Positions 26,728 to 35,019 are shown, counted from the stretch's first letter. The stretch is DNA of 64,000 nt from Arcticibacter sp041902385 (GCF_041902385.1 NZ_CP169244.1:1612001-1676000), one strand, 5' to 3'. Numbers and translations are program-made. The notes: generated by a model from the letters alone, not told the origin.

Positions 26728-26935
26728 CGAATTCTATTTGTGTATAAAGGCGCGAGCGGCGCCGGATACTATCATTGCTGTTTTAGCCTCAGCGAAAGAT
26801 TTTTCTGAATGCCAGTTAGTTTTCCTAACGGCGGTTCTATCATCTTTCCCTCTGTTGTAAGCTCGCCACTCACGAATACCTTCTTGCGAAGGTGCATTTT
26901 TTCTTCAGTTCTCACGTGCTGTCCTCGAGGAAACC

Positions 26936-27895
26936 CTACAAGCTCTCCAGGATCCTTTTCAAAACAGCCTGTGCCGCCCAAACCCTGTTCCCTGCTTCTT
27001 CTATTACAAGCGATTCGGTACTGTCGAGGATGTCAGCTCCAAGTTCCAGATCCCTCCTTACCGGCAAACAGTGCAGCACTTTTGCCTGGTCCGTAATAGC
27101 CAGTCGTTCGAGGTTCAGCATCCAGCCTTCTCCTTTAGAAAGGACCTTGCCATAATCATGGTAACTTGACCAGCTCTTCGGGTAGATAAAGTGCGCTCCC
27201 TTGATTGCCTCGTCCTGGTTATATACGATACGGGCGCCGGGGGTAAATTGTTCAGCCAGTTCGTAGCCCTCCGGATGCGTAATCACGAAGTCAACGAGAC
27301 CCTCCTGCTGTGCCCTGCACATCCATTCAGCAAAGGTATTAGGGACAGACTGCGGTAAAGGCTTAACATGGGGAGCCCAGGTGAGTACTACTTTGGGTTT
27401 TTCTACCTTCTTATGTTCCTCAATGGTAATCAGGTCGGCAAAACTTTGGAGGGGGTGCAGCGTGGCACTCTCGAGGCTGACAACGGGAACGCCGCTGAAG
27501 GTGATGAACTTGTTAAAGATCTCCTCGTTATAGTCTTCATCGCGGTTTTTAAGTCCCGGGAATGAACGGATGGCCAGAACGTCGCAGTATTGTCCGAACA
27601 CGCGCGCAGCCTCCCGTATATGCTCTACAGTGGCTCCGTCCATTACCACTCCGTCGCGTGTTTCGAGTGCCCAGCCCTCTTTGTCGATGTTCATCACCAT
27701 GACATTCATCCCGAGGTTCATAGCGGCTTTTTGGGTGCTCAGCCTTGTACGCAGGCTGGGATTAAGGAAAATAACACCCAGGGTCCTGTTCGTTCCAAGT
27801 GCTTTATGAGCGTAGGGGTTACTTTTCAACGCAAGTGCTTCCTGTACAAGCTCCTTGACATTGGTAACATCTTTAACGGAAGTAAACTGTTTCAT
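26936..27895 (-). CDS. argF': N-acyl-L-ornithine transcarbamylase (N-succinyl- or N-acetylornithine type)
   Basis: Carbamoylates acyl-ornithine to acyl-citrulline. The carbamoyl-phosphate motif is LNPSLRTRLSTQ and the C-terminal site is HCLPVRR. The sequence closely resembles, from memory, the Bacteroides fragilis succinylornithine enzyme rather than ordinary ArgF. I start at the ATG at 27895 (319 residues, MKQFTSVKDV), which matches the Bacteroides start; an ATG four codons earlier is possible. With that numbering residue 90, the reported acetyl/succinyl switch (Pro in the succinyl enzyme, Glu in the acetyl enzyme), is Val, in MDGATVEH. Gaps of 208 bp after and 261 bp before leave room for internal promoters. 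Confidence 0.9.
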   Translation of the reverse strand: MKQFTSVKDVTNVKELVQEALALKSNPYAHKALGTNRTLGVIFLNPSLRTRLSTQKAAMNLGMNVMVMNIDKEGWALETRDGVVMDGATVEHIREAARVFGQYCDVLAIRSFPGLKNRDEDYNEEIFNKFITFSGVPVVSLESATLHPLQSFADLITIEEHKKVEKPKVVLTWAPHVKPLPQSVPNTFAEWMCRAQQEGLVDFVITHPEGYELAEQFTPGARIVYNQDEAIKGAHFIYPKSWSSYHDYGKVLSKGEGWMLNLERLAITDQAKVLHCLPVRRDLELGADILDSTESLVIEEAGNRVWAAQAVLKRILESL

Positions 27896-28156
27896 TTCGT
27901 ATAGCATCAGATTCTTGGTGCTGTAGTCCGGCTATTTTAGTCTGACTACAGGCCCCTTTTGTTCGAAAAATTTCTTTTTGAGGAGGATGAGCCTGGCACG
28001 AACACCGGTTTTTAGTCATTTCTGTATGTGGTGCGTACATGACATCTTCATTCCTCCTTATTATGAAGACACCGGAATGTCCTCTGTTCTTTGCAAATTA
28101 GTCTTGTCGCCAGTCGAGCTCTGTGAAACTTTGAAAAGGCGCACGGGGATTAACTC

Positions 28157-29287
28157 CTACTGCAGCACTTTTTTCAGTGCCTCCAGGAAGCGATCAGCAT
28201 GTTCCCTGCTTAAGTTCAAGGCTGGGAGCAGACGGAGCACATTCGGTTTTGATTCTCCGGTGAAGATATGGTGTTTAAACAGCAGCTCCTTCTTTACATG
28301 GGAAAGCTCTTCAGGAAGATCAATACCGATCATCAGGCCTCTGCCTCTTACTTCGCGCACTTTATCAAACGTTTTCAGCTGGCTGATGAGGTAAGCACCT
28401 GTCTCTTCTGCGTTCTTCATCAGCTGGTCCTGCTGGATCACCTCAAGTACCGCTAATCCTGCGGCACAGGCAAGGTGATTGCCGCCAAACGTGGTGCCCA
28501 GCATCCCGTATGAAGCCTTAAATTTAGGGGAAATGGAAATACCGGCAATTGGAAAGCCATTGCCCATTCCTTTGGCCATGGTGTAAATATCTGCCTCCAC
28601 ACCTGCAAAATCGTGCGAATAGAACTTGCCGCTCCTTCCGTATCCGCATTGCACAGAGTCGGCTATATAGACGGCGTTATATTGATCGCAAAGGGAACGG
28701 ATCTTTTGAAGGAAGTTTTCTGAGGCCACTTTGATGCCTCCTACGCCCTGAATACCCTCAATGATGACCGTGCATATTTCCTCTCCATTTTTGCTGAATG
28801 CTTCTTCAAGTGCGGCTACGTCATTGTGAGGAAGGAACACGACGTTTTCTGTCTGGTTGACGGGTGCCACAATCTTAGGGTTGTCGGTGCAGGAGACGGC
28901 CAGCGACGTCCTGCCGTGGAAGGCGCCTTTGAAAGCAATAACTTTTTTTCGTCCGTTATAGAAGGATGCGAGTTTAAGCGCATTCTCGTTTGCCTCTGCT
29001 CCAGAGTTGCACAAGAACAGCTGGTATTCGGCTTTCCCCGAAACGGTACCAAGGAGCTCGGCCAGCTGTCGCTGTAAAGGAATCTCAACCGAGTTGGAAT
29101 AAAAGCCAATTTTATTCAGCTGGTCTGTCAGTCGCTGCACATAGTGCGGATGTGTATGACCGATCGATATGACCGCATGGCCTCCGTAAAGATCAAGATA
29201 CTCCTGTCCTTTGGCATCCCATACCAGGCTTCCTTTGCCTTTTGCAATTTCAATGGGATTAAGGGGATAAACGTCGAATAAGTTCAT
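28157..29287 (-). CDS. argD: Acylornithine aminotransferase
   Basis: A class III PLP aminotransferase that converts N-acyl-glutamate semialdehyde to N-acyl-ornithine. It is 376 residues. The cofactor lysine is in YTMAKGMGNGFPIAG; CNSGAEANENALKLA binds the PLP phosphate; AFHGRTSLAVSCTDNP and VYIADSVQCGYGRSGKFY are typical of the family. It follows the four-helix-bundle cassette in the direction of transcription; its ATG is only 8 bp from the repeat tract at 29296-29358, so ribosome binding or transcript structure there may be affected by the repeats. Confidence 0.93.
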   Translation of the reverse strand: MNLFDVYPLNPIEIAKGKGSLVWDAKGQEYLDLYGGHAVISIGHTHPHYVQRLTDQLNKIGFYSNSVEIPLQRQLAELLGTVSGKAEYQLFLCNSGAEANENALKLASFYNGRKKVIAFKGAFHGRTSLAVSCTDNPKIVAPVNQTENVVFLPHNDVAALEEAFSKNGEEICTVIIEGIQGVGGIKVASENFLQKIRSLCDQYNAVYIADSVQCGYGRSGKFYSHDFAGVEADIYTMAKGMGNGFPIAGISISPKFKASYGMLGTTFGGNHLACAAGLAVLEVIQQDQLMKNAEETGAYLISQLKTFDKVREVRGRGLMIGIDLPEELSHVKKELLFKHHIFTGESKPNVLRLLPALNLSREHADRFLEALKKVLQ

Positions 29288-29295
29288 TAGAGTTA

Positions 29296-29358
29296 TAAGT
29301 CTTAAGTTGTAAGTATTAAGTTATAAGCATTAAGTCGTTATCATCAAGTTATAAGAAG
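29296..29358 (+). repeat. Heptad repeat tract, left side of the four-helix-bundle cassette
   Basis: Nine consecutive 7-nt units with consensus TAAGTNN: TAAGTCT, TAAGTTG, TAAGTAT, TAAGTTA, TAAGCAT, TAAGTCG, TTATCAT, CAAGTTA, TAAGAAG. The 18-mer AGTTGTAAGTATTAAGTT at 29305-29322 recurs exactly, inverted, at 29816-29833. The tract fills the space between the argD start and the stop of the small gene. Confidence 0.85.
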
Positions 29359-29360
29359 CT

Positions 29361-29723
29361 TTATGCTTTTGGTGTCCTGACTCTACTGATCAACGATATT
29401 AACATCGCTTTAATTTCGTTTACTTCCGCGGACAGAGCTTCAAAAGTGGCTCCCTCCAGATAATGCAGATCCTTTGCCAGTAATAAAAAGTACTCCGTCT
29501 CGTTGGCAGAACCTAATGCTATATTTAAAAAGTTAGCAAAATCGGCTGATGAATTTTTTCCGCAACCTTCTGCTATGTTTGCTGCAACAGAAAAAGAAGA
29601 TCTTCTTAATTGAGTTGTAAGACAGTAAAGTTCCTCCTTAGGAAAAGCCTTGCTCTCCTTGTAAATACAGAGAGTCAGCTGGTGTGCTTTATCCCATACT
29701 TTTAAATCTTTATAGTTCTGCAT
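29361..29723 (-). CDS. Four-helix-bundle protein (S23/23S-rRNA intervening-sequence family)
   Basis: A 120-residue protein of the four-helix-bundle family first seen in intervening sequences of 23S rRNA genes and related in fold to the Avd proteins of diversity-generating retroelements. Diagnostic segments are YKDLKVWDKAHQLTLCIYK, LTTQLRRSSFSVAANIAEGC, ADFANFLNIALGSANETEYF and LSAEVNEIKAMLISLISRV. It interrupts the arginine operon in the same orientation and is bracketed by inverted 7-bp-period repeats; its own ATG is the end of one repeat copy. Molecular function unknown. The arrangement suggests a mobile or formerly mobile cassette. Confidence 0.85.
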   Translation of the reverse strand: MQNYKDLKVWDKAHQLTLCIYKESKAFPKEELYCLTTQLRRSSFSVAANIAEGCGKNSSADFANFLNIALGSANETEYFLLLAKDLHYLEGATFEALSAEVNEIKAMLISLISRVRTPKA

Positions 29724-29834
29724 AACTTATGACTTAGAACTTGCACTCAGAAGCTATAAGCTGGTGAACTTTTGCCCATGCCTCAGATTTATAAATTTCA
29801 TAACTTATGACTTAGAACTTAATACTTACAACTA
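29721..29834 (-). repeat. Heptad repeat tracts, right side of the four-helix-bundle cassette
   Basis: On the minus strand: TAAGTAT, TAAGTTC, TAAGTCA, TAAGTTA then TG (29830-29799), and a second block TAAGTCA, TAAGTTA, TG (29737-29721) whose last three bases are the ATG of the four-helix-bundle gene. A 22-bp stretch is repeated exactly at 29721-29742 and 29799-29820. The outer end touches the argC stop codon (29832-29834). Confidence 0.85.
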
Positions 29835-30860
29835 AAAAGCCGTTCCTTTCAGTCTCAGGCCTTCTTTTTCGCCTAATCCGAACAATAAGTTCATGTTTTG
29901 CACTGCCTGGCCGGAGGCGCCTTTAAGAAGGTTGTCAATGATGCTCAGAATAAGGAGCTTATTGCCATGCTTCTCCACGTGTAAAAGGCATTTGTTTGTA
30001 TTGACCACCTGCTTCAGGTCAATGTTTTTTCCTGATACATGTGTGAAAGGATGTTCGGCATAATACTCAGTGTAGAGTTGAAGGGCTTCTTCCTGCGATA
30101 GCGTGCTCTCGGTATAAAGTGAGGCCATAATACCGCGGGTAAAATCACCCCGGTAGGGGATGAAGCTGAAGTCTTCAGCGCCAAGTCCTGATCCGAGCTG
30201 GTTGAGCGACTGCCGGATTTCTTTGAGGTGCTGGTGACCAAACGCCTTGTACACTGAGAGGTTGTCGTTCCGCCAGCTGAAATGTGAGGTTGCCGACAAG
30301 CTCTGGCCTGCTCCCGTGGAGCCGGTAGTAGCTGATATGTGAACTTCCTTATTGAGCAGTCCTGCTTTTGCCAGGGGCAGGAGTGCTAACTGGATGCAGG
30401 TAGCGAAGCAGCCTGGATTCGCAATATTTGCGGCTTCGCGAATCGCGCTTTTGTTTAATTCGGGCAAGCCATATGTAAAGTTCTTCGACCCAATGGCAGA
30501 GGCTGCGGATAAGCGGAAGTCCTGGCTGAGATCAATGATCCGGATCCTGTCGTCAACCGGATTGGCGTCGAGGAATTTGCGGGCATCGCCGTGACCCACG
30601 CAAAGAAAGAGCACGTCAATGTCGTTTGACAGCTGCCCTGTAAACTGCAGATCTGTGTCGCCGAGCATGTCGGTGTGCACATCAGCTACTAAGTTGCCTG
30701 CATTGCTATTGCTATGGACAAAGGTGATATCAACAGAAGGATGATTAATCAGTATCCGTAGCAGTTCTCCTCCTGTGTAACCTGCCCCTCCTACAATTCC
30801 AGCTTTAATTTTACCCACTGTCCGGACAGGAGCAGCTGATGTCTCGCTTTCTTTATTCAT
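29832..30860 (-). CDS. argC: N-acyl-gamma-glutamyl-phosphate reductase
   Basis: NADPH-dependent reduction of acyl-glutamyl phosphate to the semialdehyde. It has 342 residues. The Rossmann motif GIVGGAGYTGGELLRI comes after a short charged N-terminal extension, and the catalytic Cys is in IANPGCFATCIQLAL. HQHLKEI and PYRGDFTRGIMA are also typical. It is preceded by argG (17 bp) and followed at its stop codon by the heptad repeats of the inserted cassette. Confidence 0.94.
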   Translation of the reverse strand: MNKESETSAAPVRTVGKIKAGIVGGAGYTGGELLRILINHPSVDITFVHSNSNAGNLVADVHTDMLGDTDLQFTGQLSNDIDVLFLCVGHGDARKFLDANPVDDRIRIIDLSQDFRLSAASAIGSKNFTYGLPELNKSAIREAANIANPGCFATCIQLALLPLAKAGLLNKEVHISATTGSTGAGQSLSATSHFSWRNDNLSVYKAFGHQHLKEIRQSLNQLGSGLGAEDFSFIPYRGDFTRGIMASLYTESTLSQEEALQLYTEYYAEHPFTHVSGKNIDLKQVVNTNKCLLHVEKHGNKLLILSIIDNLLKGASGQAVQNMNLLFGLGEKEGLRLKGTAF

Positions 30861-30877
30861 GATGGCTGCGAAGTCGG

Positions 30878-32086
30878 TTACTCGTTTTCTGGTGATTGAC
30901 TGTTATTTACCATATGGTAGATCATGACCTGATTGCCGAAGATCTTGGAGAAGCCCTTCACGTCCTCTCCGCTCCAGCTTTTGTTCATTTCGCCATAGCT
31001 TCCGAACTTATTTGACATCAGGTCGTGCGCAGATTCAATTCCAATGATCTGGAACCGGTAAGGCATGAGCTGAACAAATACCTTTCCCGTTACAGTCTTC
31101 TGCGTGTCGGTGAGGAATGCCTCTATATTTCGCATGATCGGATCGTGAAATTGTCCTTCATGCAGCCAGTTGCCGTAGAACATGGAGAGCTGGTCTTTCC
31201 AGCTAAGCTGCCATTTGGTAAGGGTGTGCTTCTCGAGCGCATGATGAGCTTTTATGATCACCATCGGGGCTGCAGCTTCGAAGCCTACCCTTCCTTTGAT
31301 TCCGATGATGGTATCGCCAACGTGAATATCTCTTCCAATGCCGTAGGGCTGGGCAAGGGCCTGGAGTGCCTTTATTACATCAGAAGGATGATCGTATCTG
31401 GTGCCGTTCAGTGAGGTCAGTTCACCTTTTACAAATTCCAGCTCGATCCTTTCTGAGCCATCTTTTGTTATCTGGGTTGGCCATGCTTCTTCGGGCAATG
31501 TGTCATGAGAGGTGAGCGTTTCTTTGCCGCCTACCGAGGTACCCCAAATTCCTTTATTGATTGAGTATTTAGCTTTCTCAAAGTTGTACTCCACCCCATG
31601 CTGCTTCAGATAATCAATCTCGGCTTCCCTGCTCAGCTTCATGTCCCTGATCGGGGTGATGATACCGATCTGGGGGATCAGGATATTGAAGATCATGTCA
31701 AAGCGGACCTGATCATTGCCTGCTCCTGTTGAACCGTGTGCAACAAAGTCGGCCGAAATCTCTTTAGCATATTCAGCAATAGCAGTAGCCTGTGTTACGC
31801 GCTCGGCACTCACTGATAGCGGATAGGTGTTGTTTTTTAACACGTTGCCATAGATGAGGTATCGGATGGAGCTGTCGTAATAGCCTTTTACTGCGTCAAC
31901 GGCGTGGTGCGACGCTACGCCCAATGCGTAGGCGCGTTTCTCTATATGCTCTAGCTCTTCCTTGCTAAAGCCGCCCGTATCAACAATGACAGAGTGGACT
32001 TCAAGACCCAGATCTTTAGAAAGATAGATGGCACAATAAGAGGTATCAAGCCCTCCGCTGAAAGCTAAAACTACTTTTTTCTTCAT
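30878..32086 (-). CDS. argG: Argininosuccinate synthase
   Basis: Joins citrulline and aspartate with ATP. It has 402 residues. The N-type ATP pyrophosphatase loop is LAFSGGLDTSYCAIYL; further family segments are AHGSTGAGNDQVRFD and KGIWGTSVGG. The second gene of the arginine operon, 2 bp after the GNAT gene and 17 bp before argC. All steps from glutamate to arginine except carbamoyl-phosphate synthesis have a candidate gene in this operon; carB lies 7 kb further on. Confidence 0.95.
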   Translation of the reverse strand: MKKKVVLAFSGGLDTSYCAIYLSKDLGLEVHSVIVDTGGFSKEELEHIEKRAYALGVASHHAVDAVKGYYDSSIRYLIYGNVLKNNTYPLSVSAERVTQATAIAEYAKEISADFVAHGSTGAGNDQVRFDMIFNILIPQIGIITPIRDMKLSREAEIDYLKQHGVEYNFEKAKYSINKGIWGTSVGGKETLTSHDTLPEEAWPTQITKDGSERIELEFVKGELTSLNGTRYDHPSDVIKALQALAQPYGIGRDIHVGDTIIGIKGRVGFEAAAPMVIIKAHHALEKHTLTKWQLSWKDQLSMFYGNWLHEGQFHDPIMRNIEAFLTDTQKTVTGKVFVQLMPYRFQIIGIESAHDLMSNKFGSYGEMNKSWSGEDVKGFSKIFGNQVMIYHMVNNSQSPENE

Positions 32087-32088
32087 TT

Positions 32089-32790
32089 TTATAAGTGTAA
32101 GAATTTGGGGATGAGTAATACAAATGTGAAGAAGACCTTTGCTGAGCCTCGTAGCTTTTCTTCAATGCGCTCGAAGAGGGAGGTCTTTCTGCTCGACTTG
32201 TTCATTTCCTGCTGAAGAAGGCGCTGCCTTTCTTCTTTTTCTTTCTCTTTTTCAACAGGGTCGTAGAGCATGGCGGTGCAGAGGCAGTTCTTCCTGTTCT
32301 TAGCCGTCAGGATATCATAATTTACACAGCTCTGGCATCCTCTCCAGAAGTTCTCGTCCTGGGTCAGTTCTGAGTAGGTAACAGGCTCGTACCCGAGCTC
32401 CGAATTTATTTTCATTACTGCCAGACCTGTGGTTAATCCAAAGATCTTGGCATCCGGATACTTTTCTCTTGAAAGTTCGAAGATGCAGTGTTTAATTGCC
32501 TTTGCAAGTCCGCACTTTCTAAACTGAGGGTTGACAATTAGTCCTGAGTTTGCAACAAACTGGCCGTGGCTCCAGGTTTCAATGTAGCAGAAGCCTGCCC
32601 AGGTGCCGTCCTTATGTAAAGCAATGACTGCCTTACCTTCGATCATCTTATTGGCAACATACTCCGGGCTCCTGCGGGCAATCCCTGTACCTCTTGCTTT
32701 CGCCGATTCTGCCATTTCATCACATATCTGTTCTGCATACCCGGCATGCGCTTCAGATGCTACTACTACAGAGAATTCGTTTTTGTCCAT
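32089..32790 (-). CDS. GNAT acetyltransferase, candidate N-acylglutamate synthase, with Cys-rich and coiled-coil C-terminal extension
   Basis: First gene of the arginine operon, 233 residues. Residues ~5-140 are a GNAT fold, with the acyl-CoA loop region LIVNPQFRKCGLAKAIKHCI (Gln/Arg-x-x-Gly/Ala type). A CxxC...CxC pattern follows (WRGCQSCVNYD, then NCLCTAML), which could bind metal. Next comes a strongly charged helix, EKEKEKEERQRLLQQEMN, and a hydrophobic end (FFTFVLLIPKF) that may contact the membrane. Its position makes it the best candidate for acylating glutamate (ArgA role). That assignment is inference; the long tail is not part of classical ArgA. Confidence 0.75.
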   Translation of the reverse strand: MDKNEFSVVVASEAHAGYAEQICDEMAESAKARGTGIARRSPEYVANKMIEGKAVIALHKDGTWAGFCYIETWSHGQFVANSGLIVNPQFRKCGLAKAIKHCIFELSREKYPDAKIFGLTTGLAVMKINSELGYEPVTYSELTQDENFWRGCQSCVNYDILTAKNRKNCLCTAMLYDPVEKEKEKEERQRLLQQEMNKSSRKTSLFERIEEKLRGSAKVFFTFVLLIPKFLHL

Positions 32791-33266
32791 TATTGTAATA
32801 TAATCCGGTTCGTCCGGATAGACTCTATCTGGTCTTTAAGTAAGAAAATAAAATGTTAAATTGTTTAGAGAAAGCCTTTTAAGGGCTAATGTAGGGAGGG
32901 GAATGCCAAAAGATATCAGACCCTTGGCATGAATGGTCGTCGGTGTCTTAAAATTAATCTTTCACTGTTGAGTTTCTCACGTACCATAGTGCAAACATAG
33001 CCGGTTTTGGCTGATGCTGCGGCAGTATGGATAAAGACGGATACGTTCATTTCTTAACTTTGACGGACAGTGTGTTAATTTTTAAAAACATTGCAAAATT
33101 ATTGAATAAATATTGAGTATTACAAGATGAATTTTATTTTTTATTCATCTGAGCGTCAAGAACTGAGCTCGCCTGAGGTGAAGGGAGTAGAGTTTAGGAT
33201 CGAGGAACGGGGCTCACGGGTCTGCTGAACGAGTTTGACACAGACCTGTGAGTCCTGTGAAGTGGT
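32791..33266. other. Arginine operon leader and promoter region
   Basis: A 476-bp gap between ssb and the GNAT gene. It holds the candidate arginine promoter (33094-33125), a second -7 match (minus TATGTTTG at 32992-32999), and an inverted repeat AGATGAAT/ATTCATCT at 33125-33150. A 6-bp hairpin lies at 32803-32819, just before the GNAT start. A hairpin at 33213-33252 past the ssb stop lacks a T-run. No coding frame is supported. Confidence 0.55.
33094..33125 (-). promoter_or_regulatory. Arginine operon promoter with ARG-box-like operator in the spacer
   Basis: On the minus strand: TTG (33125-33123), a 21-nt spacer, and TAATTTTG (33101-33094), a full match to the phylum's promoter pattern. 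Inside the spacer, plus-strand TGAATAAATATTGA (33103-33116) matches the ArgR core TGAATwwwwATTCA at 13 of 14 positions. Bound repressor would cover the promoter. The implied 5' leader is about 300 nt. Confidence 0.55.
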
Positions 33267-33704
33267 CTAAAAGGGCAGGTCGTCGTCGCCCTGCTGGTTA
33301 AAATTACCAACAGTCTCTTCAACCCTTGGAGCTGTGTCGGCGGCGGGTTGCGGCTGGGCAGCAGGCTCATTATCGCTTTTCCTGCCCAGCATGTTGAAAT
33401 TGTCGGCTACAACCTCCGTCACATACCTCTTATGCCCTTCCTTGTCTTCATAGGAGCGGGTTCTGAGTTTACCCTCTATGTATACCAGTTTGCCCTTTTG
33501 CAGGTACCTGGCGGCGATATCTGCAAGACCTCGCCACATGACCACATTGTGCCACTCGGTTTGTTCTATCTTTCGACCATCTCTGCTGTAGTTTTCAGTA
33601 GTTGCTAAGGGGAAATTGACAACAGTTACTCCGCCTTCCAGCTGTCTGACCTCCGGATCCTTGCCCAGATGTCCCACTAAAATGACTTTATTTACTCCTG
33701 ACAT
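33267..33704 (-). CDS. ssb: Single-stranded DNA-binding protein
   Basis: A 145-residue SSB. The N-terminal OB fold is clear (NKVILVGHLGKDPEVRQ, TEWHNVVMWRGLADIAARYL, KGKLVYIEGKLRTRSYEDKE). A disordered Pro/Ala/Gln linker follows, and the C-terminal acidic tip ends DDDLPF, the docking site for repair proteins. It is 19 bp downstream of mutY on the same strand, so the two probably share the mutY promoter. Confidence 0.96.
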   Translation of the reverse strand: MSGVNKVILVGHLGKDPEVRQLEGGVTVVNFPLATTENYSRDGRKIEQTEWHNVVMWRGLADIAARYLQKGKLVYIEGKLRTRSYEDKEGHKRYVTEVVADNFNMLGRKSDNEPAAQPQPAADTAPRVEETVGNFNQQGDDDLPF

Positions 33705-33723
33705 GAATTTAGCGTATAAATGA

Positions 33724-34782
33724 TTAAGCTTTCAAGGTAGGAAACATTTGCAGAAAAGCAAAAATTAATTTGGGTTGTGCCAGGCTTTCAAGGTCCTCAA
33801 ACTTGACTGGGAACCAGGATGTTCTGTCAACTGTTGTTGCAGTGAAGTTTCTAATTATGATAAATTGCGCGTATATTTTCTGGTGGCTTAAAATATGGAC
33901 AACAGGGCCATGAACTGAGCTGATGGTAACGGAACTGCCGAAACTCCTTTTAAACCCTTCAGAAGCTAGAATATCTTCTGGGCTGGCGGGACTGGAGGTT
34001 TCAAAAAGAGGAAAGTCGTGAAGGTTTTCCCAAATGTCTTTCGGTCCGCGCTTGTTCATCCAGATACCCGTATCATCAGCGGCTACAATGTAGTTGAAAT
34101 AGCGTTCCCTGACCCGGTTCTTTTTTGCTTTTACCGGGAGCTCTGCCACCTTTCTTTCCCGATACGCATAACATCCCGCAATCAATGGGCATGTGTGGCA
34201 TGCGGGACTCAGGGGCTTGCATTGCAGCGACCCGAACTCCATCATCGCCTGATTGCTTAACCCCGGACGGCTCTTATCGATCTGTTCGTTGGCCAGTGTT
34301 GTAAATACCCGCTTTCCTCTCGGACTGTTTATTACCTCATCAATTCCAAAGTACCTTGATAGCAAGCGGAACACATTGCCGTCGACTACGGCCCTTGCTT
34401 CATTTGCTGCAAAAGATGATATAGCGGCAGCTGTATATTCGCCGATTCCCCTGAGACCGATGAGCTGTTCATATTTCGAAGGAAATACGCCTTCAAAATC
34501 TTCCATCACCATATTTGCGGTATGATGCATATTGCGTCCCCTCGAATAGTAGCCCAGGCCCTGCCAAAGCTTTAGAATATCCTCTTCCCGGGCTCCGGCG
34601 AAGTCTGAAACGGTAGGATATCTTTCGATAAAGCGGTAGTAGTAGGGCATCCCCTGCTCGACACGCGTTTGCTGAAGGATAATTTCGGAAAGCCAGATAT
34701 GATAAGGGTCGCGGGTATTTCTCCAGGGCAGGTCTCTCTTGTTCTTCTCATACCAGCCGATCACTTCTTCAATAAAATGCAT
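33724..34782 (-). CDS. mutY: A/G-specific adenine glycosylase
   Basis: Removes adenine mispaired with 8-oxoguanine. From the ATG at 34782 it is 352 residues. The catalytic Glu lies in LSEIILQQTRVEQG, the helix-hairpin-helix in LIGLRGIGEYTAAAIS and the catalytic Asp in VVDGNVFRLLSRY. The [4Fe-4S] ligands are spaced C-x6-C-x2-C-x5-C in CKPLSPACHTCPLIAGC. A NUDIX-like C-terminal domain recognises 8-oxoG. The upstream in-frame GTG at 34806 overlaps the -7 promoter box, so I reject it as the start. Confidence 0.95.
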   Translation of the reverse strand: MHFIEEVIGWYEKNKRDLPWRNTRDPYHIWLSEIILQQTRVEQGMPYYYRFIERYPTVSDFAGAREEDILKLWQGLGYYSRGRNMHHTANMVMEDFEGVFPSKYEQLIGLRGIGEYTAAAISSFAANEARAVVDGNVFRLLSRYFGIDEVINSPRGKRVFTTLANEQIDKSRPGLSNQAMMEFGSLQCKPLSPACHTCPLIAGCYAYRERKVAELPVKAKKNRVRERYFNYIVAADDTGIWMNKRGPKDIWENLHDFPLFETSSPASPEDILASEGFKRSFGSSVTISSVHGPVVHILSHQKIYAQFIIIRNFTATTVDRTSWFPVKFEDLESLAQPKLIFAFLQMFPTLKA

Positions 34783-34805
34783 AGATTCTTGTTCCCCAAT
34801 TCTCA

Positions 34806-34835
34806 CAAAGTTAATGGCTTGAATAGGGAAAACAA
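34806..34835 (-). promoter_or_regulatory. Promoter of mutY-ssb (TTG-N19-TAACTTTG)
   Basis: On the minus strand, TTG at 34835-34833, 19 nt, then TAACTTTG at 34813-34806. Both elements and the spacing fit the Bacteroidota consensus. The box ends 23 nt before the ATG at 34782. Confidence 0.65.
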
Positions 34836-35019
34836 GAGACGTGGGTGTTCCTTCCCTGTCATTTTTACCGGCTCGGGCGACCGGTCATGTAAGTATGCAA
34901 CTGTTGCCTTGTCGTAAAAAAATGGGCAAAAATCGCCGTTTTTCAAACGTATGTAGTTGTGTGACCGAAAGTTAAAGTAATTTTTTTTGCATTTATTTTA
35001 TGTTGTCGATTTAAACCAA

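Noticed and set aside
26772..26981. 69-codon open frame between argF' and argB
   Set aside because: It overlaps the end of argF', resembles no family and has no ribosome site.
29296..29834. CRISPR-like array
   Set aside because: The repeats are 7-bp units without unique spacers, and no cas genes are present.
34783..34806. GTG start of mutY at 34806
   Set aside because: It overlaps a well-formed -7 box (34806-34813) with a -33 TTG at 19-nt spacing. The ATG at 34782 also fits the usual MutY N terminus.
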